Shown here: piece by piece, positions 9,414 to 18,320 of the stretch
Layout: each line of letters starts with the position of its first letter
Numbering within the stretch: the first letter of the stretch is position 1
Assembly: GCA_937898415.1 (NCBI GenBank)
Contig: CALDLA010000172.1
Span: 120,438 to 184,437, forward strand
DNA length: 64,000 nt
DNA from: an uncultured Prevotellaceae bacterium
Lineage (GTDB): Bacteria > Bacteroidota > Bacteroidia > Bacteroidales > Bacteroidaceae
Reading direction: 5' to 3'
Translations under genes and position numbers: made by a program
The notes under the pieces: generated by a model
What the model saw: only the letters and a program-made list of their open reading frames with translations
Databases searched by the model: none
What the model was told of the DNA's origin: nothing

Positions 9414-11864
9414 ATGAATTATTTAAGAAAAATTTTTCTGCTGTTGTTGCTGATACCCTTAGGTGTCCTCGCCCAGTCGATGAGCGACAGTCAGATTTTG
9501 GATCTTATCAAGCGTGAGACAAGTGCTGGTTCCTCGCGGTCGCAGATTGTGACCAAGCTTGTGCAGCGTGGTGTGAAAATTGACCAGATTCGCAGGGTCC
9601 GTGCCCAGTATGAGCGGCAGCTTCGTACCAAGGGACTCAGTGGCACTGCTGATCAGGCTGTCGAAGAGGTGGGAAGTCGTTTACGTTCCAGTAATTCCGA
9701 CATCTCTGACGACATCACGTCGGGTAAGTCCGGTTCTGGCTCTGAACTGAATTCTGATGCTGATTTGATGTATGCTGAGCTGTATGAGACCGGTGAGACG
9801 TCTTCTAACGACTCTGTTAAGAAGGTCTATGGTCACGACATCTTCAACAACAAACTGTTGTCGTTCGAGCCCAATATGAACATTGCCACGCCTCAGGATT
9901 ATATCCTTGGCCCTGGCGACCAGCTGGTCATTGATGTATATGGTGCTTCTCAGAAGTCTTTCCAGTTGACGGTCTCTCCTGAAGGAACGGTGACGGTGCC
10001 CGACTATGGCCCTATTTCCGTGTCGGGTATGACGGTGGCTGCTGCTAACAGTCGTATCCGTTCCAGCTTAGGTGCCCGTTATAGCAGTTCGAGCGTCAAA
10101 CTGAGTGTAGGTCAGACCCGTACCATCTTGGTCAATGTCATGGGCGAGGTGAAGTCACCTGGTACCTATCATCTCAGTGCCTTTGCCAGTGTGTTCCATG
10201 CCCTTTATGCTGCCGGAGGTATTCGTGACTTAGGTACTTTGAGAAACATCCGTGTTCTCCGTGGTGGTCAGTTGGTGACGGTAGTTGATGTCTATGAGTA
10301 TATCCTCAATGGTCGCTTGGCTGGCAACGTCCGATTGAAGGAGGGTGATGTCATTCAGGTAGGAACTTACGACTGCCTGGTCAATGTCACTGGTAATGTG
10401 AAGCGTCCTATGTATTACGAGATGCGTTCCACCGAGAGTGTAGCCACCCTGCTGAAGTTTGCCGGAGGCTTCACGGGCGATGCCTATCGCAAGAGTGTCC
10501 GTCTGGTTCGTCAGTCTGGTGATCGCTATTCCGTCTTTAATGTCGATGAGTTCGACCAGTCCTCCTTCCGAGTAGCTGACGGCGATGTGGTGAAAGTTGA
10601 TGCCATGCTCGACCGTTTTGAGAACATGGTCGAGGTAAAGGGAGCTGTCTTCCGTCCCGGTCAGTTCCGTTTGGGCGAGCAGGTCACCACGGTTCGCAGT
10701 CTGATTGAGCAGGCCGATGGTCTGACCGAGGATGCTTTCACTGCCCATGGTGTGCTGCACCGTATGCGTCCAGACCGCTCTCTTGAGATCATTTCTGTTG
10801 ATGTAGCAGGCATCATGGATGGCACGGTGCCTGACATTCCTTTGGCCAACGAGGATGTGCTGTTCATCCCCACCCAGACCGAGCTTATCAACAGCCGTTA
10901 TGTCACTATCGAAGGTGAGGTTCTTTCCCCCGGTGAGTATCAGTGGGCGGCCAATATGACGTTGGAGGACCTTGTCATGAAGGCTGGTGGCTTGACCGAT
11001 GCCGCCTCGGTGGCTAAGGTCGACGTATCTCGCCGAATAGTTGATCCCAAGGCCACGAAGTCAAGTTCTGAATTGGCCAAGACCTTCACCTTTGCCCTTA
11101 AAGAGGGTTTTGTCATCGACGGCACTCCTGGTTTCACCCTTGAACCTTACGATATTATCCATGTGTTCCGTAGCCCCGGCTATCGTACTCCCCGCCAGGT
11201 TTCTATTGAGGGTGAGGTCAACTTTGCCGGTCGCTTCACCTTAGAGAAGAAGAATCAGCGTCTGAGTGACCTTGTCCAGCGGGCTGGTGGCATTACCGAG
11301 GATGCATACGTTGAAGGAGCCCGGTTGGAGCGCCGGATGGACGAAACCGAGCGTGCCCGTCTTCAGATGGCTATGCAGACCGTCCGGCTGAGTAAGGACA
11401 GCAAGGACTCCGTCTCTATGGAAAAGGTGAATATGAGTGAGGTTTATACTGTAGGAATACAATTGGGCGAAGCCTTGAAACATCCGGGGGGCAATGAAGA
11501 CATTGTGCTTCGTGAAGGCGACCGTCTCATCATCCCAGAGTATGAGGGTACGGTGAAAATCAGTGGGGATGTCATGTATCCCAATACCGTGGCATTCGAA
11601 GGTGATAAAGGCTATAAATGGTATGTCCGTCAGGCTGGTGGTTTCGGTGAACGCGCCAAGAAGAAGAAGACTTACGTTATTTATCCCAACGGTACGATGG
11701 CTCAGGTCAATCATGGTGCCAAGATTACGCCGGGCTGCGAGATTATTGTTCCATCGAAGCCTAAGAGGGAAGCTATGACAGCTGGACAATGGATGGCAGT
11801 CGGATCGAGTGCTGCTTCTATCGCTACCATGATTGCTACGATTATTTATATGATTACTAAGTAA
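9414..11864 (+). CDS. Multi-SLBB polysaccharide export protein (Wza-like)
   Basis: 816-aa exported protein of the outer-membrane polysaccharide secretion family. A signal peptide covers residues 1-20 (LLLIPLGVLAQS). A low-complexity Ser-rich region follows, then the Poly_export domain at about 163-235, starting YILGPGDQLVIDVYG. Six SLBB-like units follow, each opening with a motif of the type VxGEVxxPGxY (near residues 240, 325, 405, 500, 600 and 725). The C-terminus ends in a hydrophobic helix. E. coli Wza has far fewer SLBB units, but long versions are common in Bacteroidetes. It is the first gene of the operon, followed 9 bases later by a Wzz-type protein, its usual partner across the periplasm. 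Confidence 0.9.
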   Translation: MNYLRKIFLLLLLIPLGVLAQSMSDSQILDLIKRETSAGSSRSQIVTKLVQRGVKIDQIRRVRAQYERQLRTKGLSGTADQAVEEVGSRLRSSNSDISDDITSGKSGSGSELNSDADLMYAELYETGETSSNDSVKKVYGHDIFNNKLLSFEPNMNIATPQDYILGPGDQLVIDVYGASQKSFQLTVSPEGTVTVPDYGPISVSGMTVAAANSRIRSSLGARYSSSSVKLSVGQTRTILVNVMGEVKSPGTYHLSAFASVFHALYAAGGIRDLGTLRNIRVLRGGQLVTVVDVYEYILNGRLAGNVRLKEGDVIQVGTYDCLVNVTGNVKRPMYYEMRSTESVATLLKFAGGFTGDAYRKSVRLVRQSGDRYSVFNVDEFDQSSFRVADGDVVKVDAMLDRFENMVEVKGAVFRPGQFRLGEQVTTVRSLIEQADGLTEDAFTAHGVLHRMRPDRSLEIISVDVAGIMDGTVPDIPLANEDVLFIPTQTELINSRYVTIEGEVLSPGEYQWAANMTLEDLVMKAGGLTDAASVAKVDVSRRIVDPKATKSSSELAKTFTFALKEGFVIDGTPGFTLEPYDIIHVFRSPGYRTPRQVSIEGEVNFAGRFTLEKKNQRLSDLVQRAGGITEDAYVEGARLERRMDETERARLQMAMQTVRLSKDSKDSVSMEKVNMSEVYTVGIQLGEALKHPGGNEDIVLREGDRLIIPEYEGTVKISGDVMYPNTVAFEGDKGYKWYVRQAGGFGERAKKKKTYVIYPNGTMAQVNHGAKITPGCEIIVPSKPKREAMTAGQWMAVGSSAASIATMIATIIYMITK

Positions 11865-11873
11865 TTTCGCATA

Positions 11874-12983
11874 ATGATGGAACAGAATAATCAAGAGACA
11901 GCTCCTATCCAAGAGCAACAGTCTTCCATTTATTTGGGAGCCCTTTGGCAATCGCTCCGTACTCATCGTAAACTATATTATAAGGTACTCGGTATTGCCT
12001 TCATTGTGGCTTGTATTTATGCGTTTAGCCTGCCCAAGACCTATAGCTGTAAGGTGATGCTGGCCCCAGAGTTGAGTAGTACTGGCGGCCGTAACTATCT
12101 GAGTACTTTGGCTTCCAGTTTCGGACTTACGATGGGAAGTACTCGTACCGGCAGTGAGGCCCTTTTCCCGACGTTGTATCCTGACCTTATGAACTCCGTT
12201 GACTTCAAGACCAGTCTCTTTCCTGTCAAGGTGCGCCGTGATAAAGACAAGCGTGAGATGACCTATTACGATTATCTGTTGAATGAGCAGAAGCGTCCAT
12301 GGTGGAGTTCAGCCATTGGAACCGTCGTTGGGGGTATAGCCAGCCTATTTTCAAAGGATAGTATAGGACTTAGCTCAAAGAACGTCAAGGAAGTTAATCC
12401 TTTCCGCTTAACTAAGAAGCAGACCGCCATTGCTGCTGCTATTAATAATCGAGTTAAGTGCTCCGTCGATAAAAAGACGCTGGTCATTACCATTCAGGTA
12501 GTCGATCAGGATCCTCTTATCTGTGCTACTGTAGCTGACTCCGTTCAGAACCGTTTGCAGAAATTTATTACCGATTATCGCACCAGTAAGGCTCGTGAAG
12601 ACTTGGAGTATAACCGAAAATTGTATATCGAGGCCAAGCGTGAGTATGACAAGGCCCGTCAGCTTTATGCCTCATTCAGCGATGCCAATCAGGACGTCAT
12701 TCTCCAAAGTGTCCGTACCAAACTCAATGATTTGGAGAACGAGATGCAGTTGAAATTTAATACCTATAATGCAGTCTCTGCCCAGTTGCAGGACGCTAAG
12801 GCCAAGGTGCAGCAGGAAACCCCCGCTTTCACCACCCTTCAGAGTGCTACCGTCCCTATCCGTCCCTCAGCCCCCAGTAAGAGCAAGATAGTCTTTGTAT
12901 TCCTCTTCCTCGCCTTCCTTGGCACCACCGTTTGGGTGTTCTACAAGGACGGTCACCTCAAACCCCTCCTTGGACTCTCATAA
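11874..12983 (+). CDS. Wzz-type chain-length determinant protein
   Basis: 369 aa with two transmembrane helices: one near residues 36-54 (YYKVLGIAFIVACIYAF) and one near the C-terminus (IVFVFLFLAFLGTTVWVFY), preceded by the Pro-rich PIRPSAPSKSK motif typical of Wzz proteins. The periplasmic region between them is rich in coiled-coil-forming sequence (residues about 225-310). It regulates chain length or co-assembles with the exporter encoded upstream. It has no cytoplasmic kinase domain, unlike the Wzc protein at 29393. ATG at 11874 or 11877 are equally good starts. The copolymerase family is clear; the polymer it acts on is unknown. Confidence 0.88.
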   Translation: MMEQNNQETAPIQEQQSSIYLGALWQSLRTHRKLYYKVLGIAFIVACIYAFSLPKTYSCKVMLAPELSSTGGRNYLSTLASSFGLTMGSTRTGSEALFPTLYPDLMNSVDFKTSLFPVKVRRDKDKREMTYYDYLLNEQKRPWWSSAIGTVVGGIASLFSKDSIGLSSKNVKEVNPFRLTKKQTAIAAAINNRVKCSVDKKTLVITIQVVDQDPLICATVADSVQNRLQKFITDYRTSKAREDLEYNRKLYIEAKREYDKARQLYASFSDANQDVILQSVRTKLNDLENEMQLKFNTYNAVSAQLQDAKAKVQQETPAFTTLQSATVPIRPSAPSKSKIVFVFLFLAFLGTTVWVFYKDGHLKPLLGLS

Positions 12984-12996
12984 TATAAAGACGAAT

Positions 12997-13458
12997 ATGA
13001 CGCAACTTTCAGAAGAAGAGCATAAGGCCCAGATGGCCGATATGAAGACTTTCGACGAGCAAATGCCCTGTGTCGGAATCTTTTGGTACGACCCCGAAGA
13101 ACACAGCTTTTTTGGTGTTCGTAAAAAAGAGATTACTCCTAAGATGGTTGAGGAGGCTGCCGATAAAGGAATTCCTTTTATTAACTATCCACATCTGCAC
13201 CGTCAGGTATGGATGAAAGAGTATTTTAAGGCTCAGGCGAAGCATGTTGAAACAAAGTTTATGGGTGATTACACTCAAATACCACGTGGACGTGTAGCTT
13301 GGAACATTGATAAGTTCATTGTGCTTGTAGGTCACTGGGCCGAGCCGATTCTTGACGAACTCACAGAGTTGATTGAACAGGAGTTCTCCCTCCCTTACTT
13401 CGAGTTCGTGTACGATGTTCATTGGGATTTAGGTCATGGCTGGTCTGGTGATATGTAA
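12997..13458 (+). CDS. Conserved-looking hypothetical protein in polysaccharide locus
   Basis: 153 aa, soluble, acidic, without signal peptide or membrane helix. ATG 12997 was chosen because earlier in-frame starts lie within the wzz gene. Visible features: a CVGIFWYDPEEH segment near residue 26, an aromatic-rich centre (RQVWMKEYFKAQAKH), GRVAWNIDKFIVLVGHWAE in the second half and a C-terminus ending DLGHGWSGDM. I have an impression of near-identical Bacteroidetes homologues but know of no assigned function. Its place between wzz and the polymerase, 13 bases after wzz and 5 bases before the next ATG, argues it is translated as part of the operon. Any role in polysaccharide synthesis is unproven. 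Confidence 0.7.
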   Translation: MTQLSEEEHKAQMADMKTFDEQMPCVGIFWYDPEEHSFFGVRKKEITPKMVEEAADKGIPFINYPHLHRQVWMKEYFKAQAKHVETKFMGDYTQIPRGRVAWNIDKFIVLVGHWAEPILDELTELIEQEFSLPYFEFVYDVHWDLGHGWSGDM

Positions 13459-13463
13459 AAGTG

Positions 13464-14708
13464 ATGATGCAGGTAGATATCATTTTTCTTTTTATTCTGA
13501 TTGTCGAAGTGTTCTTTCTGTGCTTAGTTGAGCACAGATTATGGAATACATGGCTGACACCTGCAATCAGCCTGTCGGTTCCTTTTACAGCTGTCGCTGT
13601 CGTTGCTGCTGTGGTATCTACTATTAGTGATGATATTCCAGATATTTATTATCCGGCATTAATTGTTTGGATAGTTGGAATCCCCTTTTTTATGATACCA
13701 AGTGTGCTTTTGGCACCAGTAAATAAGAAAATGTCAATATGCGCTGACATTTCCAACAATAATGATGATTACTATAAGTTATTCCGTAATATAGCTTTCG
13801 TCATCGTTGCCATTAATTTGATGAGATTGCGCTCAACGATGTTGGTTTCTGCTTTTACATTTGGCAGTGACGAATTGTCAGAAGAGTACGAGGCTACTGG
13901 TGTGCTTGCCCATCTGAATCAGTTGCTTTATGCGATTTTCCCTTATATGATGTATAAGGCTGATAGATATCATAAATCTGCTTACCTCATTATCGTATTA
14001 ACGTTGGTAAGTATGTTCGCCGTTGCTGTCAAGAGCTGGATTATCATTCCTTTGTTTGCAGGCATGTTTCTTAGGATACATATGGGGAAGACAAAGTTGG
14101 GAATAAAAGTGATTCTTATCCCTATTGTATGTGGAGTACTTGTTTTTTTTGTCAGTTATTATCTTATAATGGTTGTAAGTGGCCAATCCGAATTTTCATC
14201 AGAATGGTTTGAATATGTTTACAATCATTTTGTAGAATATTTGATAGGAGGTGTGCTATCATTCTGTTTGGATTATAAAGATGGTATAATGGAGCCGGTA
14301 ATGATTGAATCTCTTTTTGGGCCATTCGTGAATTTTTATCAGTCGTTGACAGGAGGGGAATACGTAAATGTTATAAATCCAATATTTTACCCGATAGGAG
14401 AAGTTGGAGAAAGTAATGTACGGACATTTATTGGTACAATACTATGTTACTCGCATGATATAGGTTTTTCGGTAGTATTTGTTATTTTGATGAGTACCAT
14501 GCTCTATATGTATTTCTTGATGTCGAGACATACCAATTCTATTTTTGTAATCATTGCGTCGTGTTATAATTTAGCCTTTTTGACGTTTGGCTTCTTTGAG
14601 TTCTATTGGTTGAATTTAAGTAGCTACGAAATACCAATTATTTGTCTGGTCATCAGTTATTGCTTGTTTAGTAAACATAGCCCGTTGCTTGCTCATGAGA
14701 AAGTTTGA
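13464..14708 (+). CDS. Wzy-like oligosaccharide repeat-unit polymerase
   Basis: About 414 aa with 10 or more predicted transmembrane helices from the N-terminus (VDIIFLFILIVEVFFLCLV) to the end, and a larger loop around residues 260-320 carrying the sequence GPFVNFYQSLTGGEY. This topology and its position directly before a flippase fit O-antigen/capsule polymerases, which diverge too fast for strong motif support. Start ATG 13464; a GTG at 13461 and an ATG at 13467 are alternatives. Codon use is clearly more AT-rich than in the upstream export genes. The stop overlaps the flippase start by 14 bases. A different integral membrane enzyme such as an acyltransferase is less likely. Confidence 0.7.
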   Translation: MMQVDIIFLFILIVEVFFLCLVEHRLWNTWLTPAISLSVPFTAVAVVAAVVSTISDDIPDIYYPALIVWIVGIPFFMIPSVLLAPVNKKMSICADISNNNDDYYKLFRNIAFVIVAINLMRLRSTMLVSAFTFGSDELSEEYEATGVLAHLNQLLYAIFPYMMYKADRYHKSAYLIIVLTLVSMFAVAVKSWIIIPLFAGMFLRIHMGKTKLGIKVILIPIVCGVLVFFVSYYLIMVVSGQSEFSSEWFEYVYNHFVEYLIGGVLSFCLDYKDGIMEPVMIESLFGPFVNFYQSLTGGEYVNVINPIFYPIGEVGESNVRTFIGTILCYSHDIGFSVVFVILMSTMLYMYFLMSRHTNSIFVIIASCYNLAFLTFGFFEFYWLNLSSYEIPIICLVISYCLFSKHSPLLAHEKV

Positions 14709-15954
14709 ATCTTATCATAGAGTATTGGAAAGCATCATGTCGCTGTCGCTGCTGAATTTGCTCAACATGGTGCTACCTTTGATAACCCTTCCTTACCTGA
14801 TTAGGGTTGTGGGGATAGCTAATTACGGTAAGTACTCCATTGTCTATGTTATGATTCAGTATGTCATACTGATTGCCTCATACGGTTTTAATTTCTCAGC
14901 AACCCGGCTGATAGCCATGAATCGAGAAGACCGAAATGAAATAGAGACTATTTTCAATTCCGTACTTCTATGTAAAATACTGCTTACCGTATTTCCATCC
15001 ATATTATTTCTGGTCTTCTCGTGGCTTGTTTATGACGTGGACTACGTCATCATGCTTGCTTTGGGATTAGGTATGGCTATTGGAGATATATTCAATCCCG
15101 TCTGGCTTTATCAGGGAATGGAAAAGATGCGATACATGACGATTGTGAATTTTATCAGCAAATTATTCTTCACCGTTCTGATTTTTATTTTAATACGTAA
15201 GAAAAGCGACTATCTTTTCATAACGTTATATAACTCTGCCGGTTATTTATTGGCTGGGGCGATAAGTCTCTATATTGCGTGTCACGAATTTCATCTTTCT
15301 TTGAAGTTTCCCAATAAGGAAAGTGTTATTTTTCAGTTCAAGGATGGACTGTATATATTCTTGTCTACCGTATTTATGAATTTATATCGAAACTCTAATA
15401 CATTTATCCTCGGACTGTTCGTAAATGAGAGTTTTGTAGGGATGTATGCCGGTGCTGAAAAAATAGTAAAAGCAGTGCAGAGCTTGGCAGACCCTATTTC
15501 GAATGCTTTCTTCCCTCACCTTGCGGAATCGTTCAAGCACCATACCTTACAGGCAAACATCTTGCAATTATTCAAGTTGACAAAAATCCTGTTTCTTTTC
15601 TTGCTTGTTTTGGGCAGTTTATGTTTCTTTTTTGCTCCGTTACTAAATAGGATGTTGTTGGATGCTAATGAGGAAGGCAGCATACTTCTCATTAAGTTGA
15701 TGTCACCTGTTATAATTGTTGGTGGACTCAACTATGTGTTGGGAATTGTCGGATTGATTAATTTGGGCGAGAAAAGGAAATTTCTACAGACGGTATTTGT
15801 CAGTGGAATACTGTCTGTCACATTCCTTTTATGTACTGTTAGATATTGGGGTGCTTCAAGCGCAGCATTGTCAATGGTATTGGCAGAGATAACCATTTTC
15901 GTCTGTTGTCTATATTATCTGAGAAAACTATATGGTTGCAGTTATCCTTGTTAA
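14695..15954 (+). CDS. Wzx-like oligosaccharide flippase
   Basis: 419 aa, about 12 transmembrane helices, member of the MOP/PST exporter superfamily. The opening motif LLNLLNMVLPLITLPYLIRVVG followed by NYGKYSIV is the usual N-terminal signature of Wzx proteins that flip lipid-linked repeat units (the motif is given here in two parts of a single stretch starting near residue 18). A second conserved stretch, IGDIFNPVWLYQGMEKM, is also typical. The start at ATG 14695 overlaps the polymerase gene; its 3' end overlaps the next glycosyltransferase by 23 bases. With the polymerase upstream it indicates a Wzx/Wzy-dependent pathway. Base composition is AT-rich like its neighbours. Confidence 0.88.
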   Translation: MRKFESYHRVLESIMSLSLLNLLNMVLPLITLPYLIRVVGIANYGKYSIVYVMIQYVILIASYGFNFSATRLIAMNREDRNEIETIFNSVLLCKILLTVFPSILFLVFSWLVYDVDYVIMLALGLGMAIGDIFNPVWLYQGMEKMRYMTIVNFISKLFFTVLIFILIRKKSDYLFITLYNSAGYLLAGAISLYIACHEFHLSLKFPNKESVIFQFKDGLYIFLSTVFMNLYRNSNTFILGLFVNESFVGMYAGAEKIVKAVQSLADPISNAFFPHLAESFKHHTLQANILQLFKLTKILFLFLLVLGSLCFFFAPLLNRMLLDANEEGSILLIKLMSPVIIVGGLNYVLGIVGLINLGEKRKFLQTVFVSGILSVTFLLCTVRYWGASSAALSMVLAEITIFVCCLYYLRKLYGCSYPC

Positions 15955-16951
15955 TTGGAATGGATTTGAAGATACGATAGCCTGTATTTCATCTTTACAG
16001 AAGTGTGACGATAAGGATTTCTTTGTCGTGGTTTGCGACAATGGTTCGACGAATGATTCAGTATCGCAGATTACTTCATATTGTCAGGAACATCATCTTC
16101 GGTTCGATACATTTGAAAAGACTGAAAGCTGTAGGCCTAATGTCACTCTGACGAACGGGCATATTCTATTATATCAATTAGGTGATAATTACGGATTCAG
16201 CAAAGGAAATAATATTGGAATACAGTTTGCCTCTTTCTTTCATCCTGAATATTATTTGCTATTAAACAATGATACAGAAGTTGAACCTGATTTTCTTTGT
16301 CGGTTGATAGAGTTCCAACGGGCACATACGCAATATAAGGTGCTTACTCCGCTCATTCATTACTATTATGACAAGTATTTGATATGGAACGGTGGAGGTA
16401 ATATCTATTGGGGCTTCAGGAAATATCACTTTGCCGATCAAAACGAATCAGTGGTCCCGAAGCAGGAGAGTATTCCATGCACATTTATAACCGGTTGCGC
16501 ATTGTTCTTTGTGCCTGAGCTGTTGGATGAAAAACAACGACTGTTGACGGAAAAGTTCTTCTTTGGCGAAGAGGACTTTGAGTTTGGACTTCGAATGAAG
16601 AAACTGAAGGTGAAGATGGCTTGTGTCTTGGACTCAGTTATATACCACAAAGTGGGCGGATCCAGAAAAAGCAATGCCAATAAGATTGGTTATACTTATA
16701 TTTATTATTTGAATAGGATAATTAATGTTCGTGATTATCTTCCTAGCTGGCAATTCCCCTTCTACGAATTAGTGTTCTATGCAAGTGTGGCACGTGTCCT
16801 TAAAATCTATTATAACTTCAAGTGGAAAAGAATTGTTCGATTTATAAAGAAGATGAAAATTGACTCTAATAGGATGAGTGGAGTTTCGAAAGATTTCTTT
16901 CTACACACAATAAGTGACAATAGTAACCTATTTGGTTCTTCTTCAATTTAG
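15932..16951 (+). CDS. GT2 glycosyltransferase (rhamnosyltransferase-like)
   Basis: 339 aa, GT-A fold, GT2 family. The N-terminus VAVILVNWNGFEDTIACI is the nucleotide-sugar binding start, with DNGSTNDSV after it, a DxD-type motif in LLLNNDTEVEPDF (near residue 113) and an FGEEDFEFGLR motif (near 210) where the ED pair is typical of the catalytic base region. It resembles rhamnosyltransferase-type GT2 proteins, though donor and acceptor cannot be told. The start lies inside the flippase gene (23-base overlap). It is the last gene before a 226-bp gap holding a tandem repeat, so it may end a transcription unit. Confidence 0.88.
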   Translation: MVAVILVNWNGFEDTIACISSLQKCDDKDFFVVVCDNGSTNDSVSQITSYCQEHHLRFDTFEKTESCRPNVTLTNGHILLYQLGDNYGFSKGNNIGIQFASFFHPEYYLLLNNDTEVEPDFLCRLIEFQRAHTQYKVLTPLIHYYYDKYLIWNGGGNIYWGFRKYHFADQNESVVPKQESIPCTFITGCALFFVPELLDEKQRLLTEKFFFGEEDFEFGLRMKKLKVKMACVLDSVIYHKVGGSRKSNANKIGYTYIYYLNRIINVRDYLPSWQFPFYELVFYASVARVLKIYYNFKWKRIVRFIKKMKIDSNRMSGVSKDFFLHTISDNSNLFGSSSI

Positions 16952-17015
16952 TTGAAGATTTTGTCAATATTTCAGATAGGATTAGTAATCAACATTGCCA
17001 AGACCCTCAAAAAAA

Positions 17016-17093
17016 TGACTCGAGTCAATCGATGAAATGACTCGAGTCAACCGATGAAATGACTCGAGTGAAATGATTTAATGAATCGAGTCA
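17016..17093. repeat. Tandem repeat, 22-bp period, palindromic core (array A)
   Basis: Four copies of the dyad TGACTCGAGTCA or one-base variants lie at 17016-17027, 17038-17049, 17060-17071 and 17082-17093, exactly 22 bp apart. The linker ATCGATGAAA or ACCGATGAAA is kept between the first copies and decays later. The array is in the 226-bp gap between two glycosyltransferase genes. The rest of that gap shows only AT-rich sequence. Compare the array at 46448-46528, with the same period but a different core. Confidence 0.85.
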
Positions 17094-17177
17094 CGCTGCT
17101 ATCGAATCGTTTCATTTGTCATGAATAATGATGTTTCAATTATATTGCAGAAGAACCATTGAAAAGGTAAGCTAAAG

Positions 17178-18266
17178 ATGAAAGTTTTATTGTTATCAGA
17201 GATAACTAGTATTCATACAAAGCGATGGGCTGATTCGCTCTCGAAAGCAGGAATCCAAGTCTGCGTATTTAGCCTATTCAAAAATGAAAGTGAAAGACCT
17301 TCTTCTCTATATGAAGTGGTTTCTGTTAGTTTGCCTCAAAGATCACGTCAAGAACGAATTGATGACGGTTCTTTTTCAAAACTGCGATATTTGACTGCGG
17401 TTTCTAAGTTGAAGCAAGTAATAAAGAGTTATAAGCCCGATATTATCCATGCGCATTATGCATCGAGTTATGGATTATTAGGTGCTTTAGCGTTTAAACA
17501 TCCATACGTGGTCAGCGTATGGGGAAGTGATATTTTATTATTTCCTAAAGTTTCGTTTATCCATCGCTCTGTTATAAAATTTGTATTTAGAAAAGCCGAC
17601 TATCTGTTTTCTACCAGTCGGAATATGGCTAATGAAGGGAGCAGATATACAGATAAGCCTTTTAAGGTAATACCTTTTGGAATTGATTGTCATGTGTTCA
17701 GACCGGAGCGGAAACAGCATAAAGTTTTTACAATTGGTTGTACGAAGAACCTTTTGCCAATATATGGAATTGACAAACTGATTAGGGCTTTTGCAATAGT
17801 TTGTAAAACCATCCAAGCTAAATTGGTATTGGTTGGTGACGGGCCAGAACGGGAACATCTGATGGCATTGGCTCAGTCTTTGAATGTACAAGATAAAGTT
17901 TCATTTGAAGGAAATCACAACCATGATGAAATGATGCGATATTATAATGAATTTGATGTTGCAGTTTTTTTGTCTGAGAGTGAATCTTTCGGAGTAGTTG
18001 CCCTGGAAGCAATGGCTTGTGAGTGTCCGTTGATAGTATCTCATACGCTTGGTTTTGATGAGGTCGTTCCAAATGAAGCAGGTTTATTTGTTGACAGAAG
18101 TAATGAAAAAGAAATAGCATCAAGGATTTTATACCTGCATGATAATCCACAAATAGGTAATGACATGGGGCGTTCAGGAAGACATTATGTACAAAAAAAA
18201 TATAGTTGGGAGGAGAATGTTAGGCAAATGATAGAACAATATAATACCATAGCGACTAATGGTTAG
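17178..18266 (+). CDS. GT4-type glycosyltransferase
   Basis: 362 aa, GT-B fold, GT4/GT1-like retaining glycosyltransferase. The N-terminal domain starts KVLLLSEITSIHTKRWADSL. The C-terminal domain has LVLVGDGPEREHLMALA (near 217) and the nucleotide-sugar motif ESESFGVVALEAMACECP (near 270), with the E-x7-E pair intact. It transfers an unknown sugar to the lipid-linked repeat unit at the cytoplasmic face. It follows the 22-bp repeat array and may start a new transcript; a weak promoter-like TTTG at 17115 with a poor -7 element precedes it. Very AT-rich. Confidence 0.9.
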   Translation: MKVLLLSEITSIHTKRWADSLSKAGIQVCVFSLFKNESERPSSLYEVVSVSLPQRSRQERIDDGSFSKLRYLTAVSKLKQVIKSYKPDIIHAHYASSYGLLGALAFKHPYVVSVWGSDILLFPKVSFIHRSVIKFVFRKADYLFSTSRNMANEGSRYTDKPFKVIPFGIDCHVFRPERKQHKVFTIGCTKNLLPIYGIDKLIRAFAIVCKTIQAKLVLVGDGPEREHLMALAQSLNVQDKVSFEGNHNHDEMMRYYNEFDVAVFLSESESFGVVALEAMACECPLIVSHTLGFDEVVPNEAGLFVDRSNEKEIASRILYLHDNPQIGNDMGRSGRHYVQKKYSWEENVRQMIEQYNTIATNG

Positions 18267-18320
18267 TAACAATATGAAGCACATACAACAAGTTAATAAT
18301 ATTTTACAAAGTCTTGTATT

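Noticed and set aside
17016..17093. Possible CRISPR array
   Set aside because: Units adjoin at 22 bp with conserved linkers; there are no unique spacers of 30 bp or more and no cas genes in the window.
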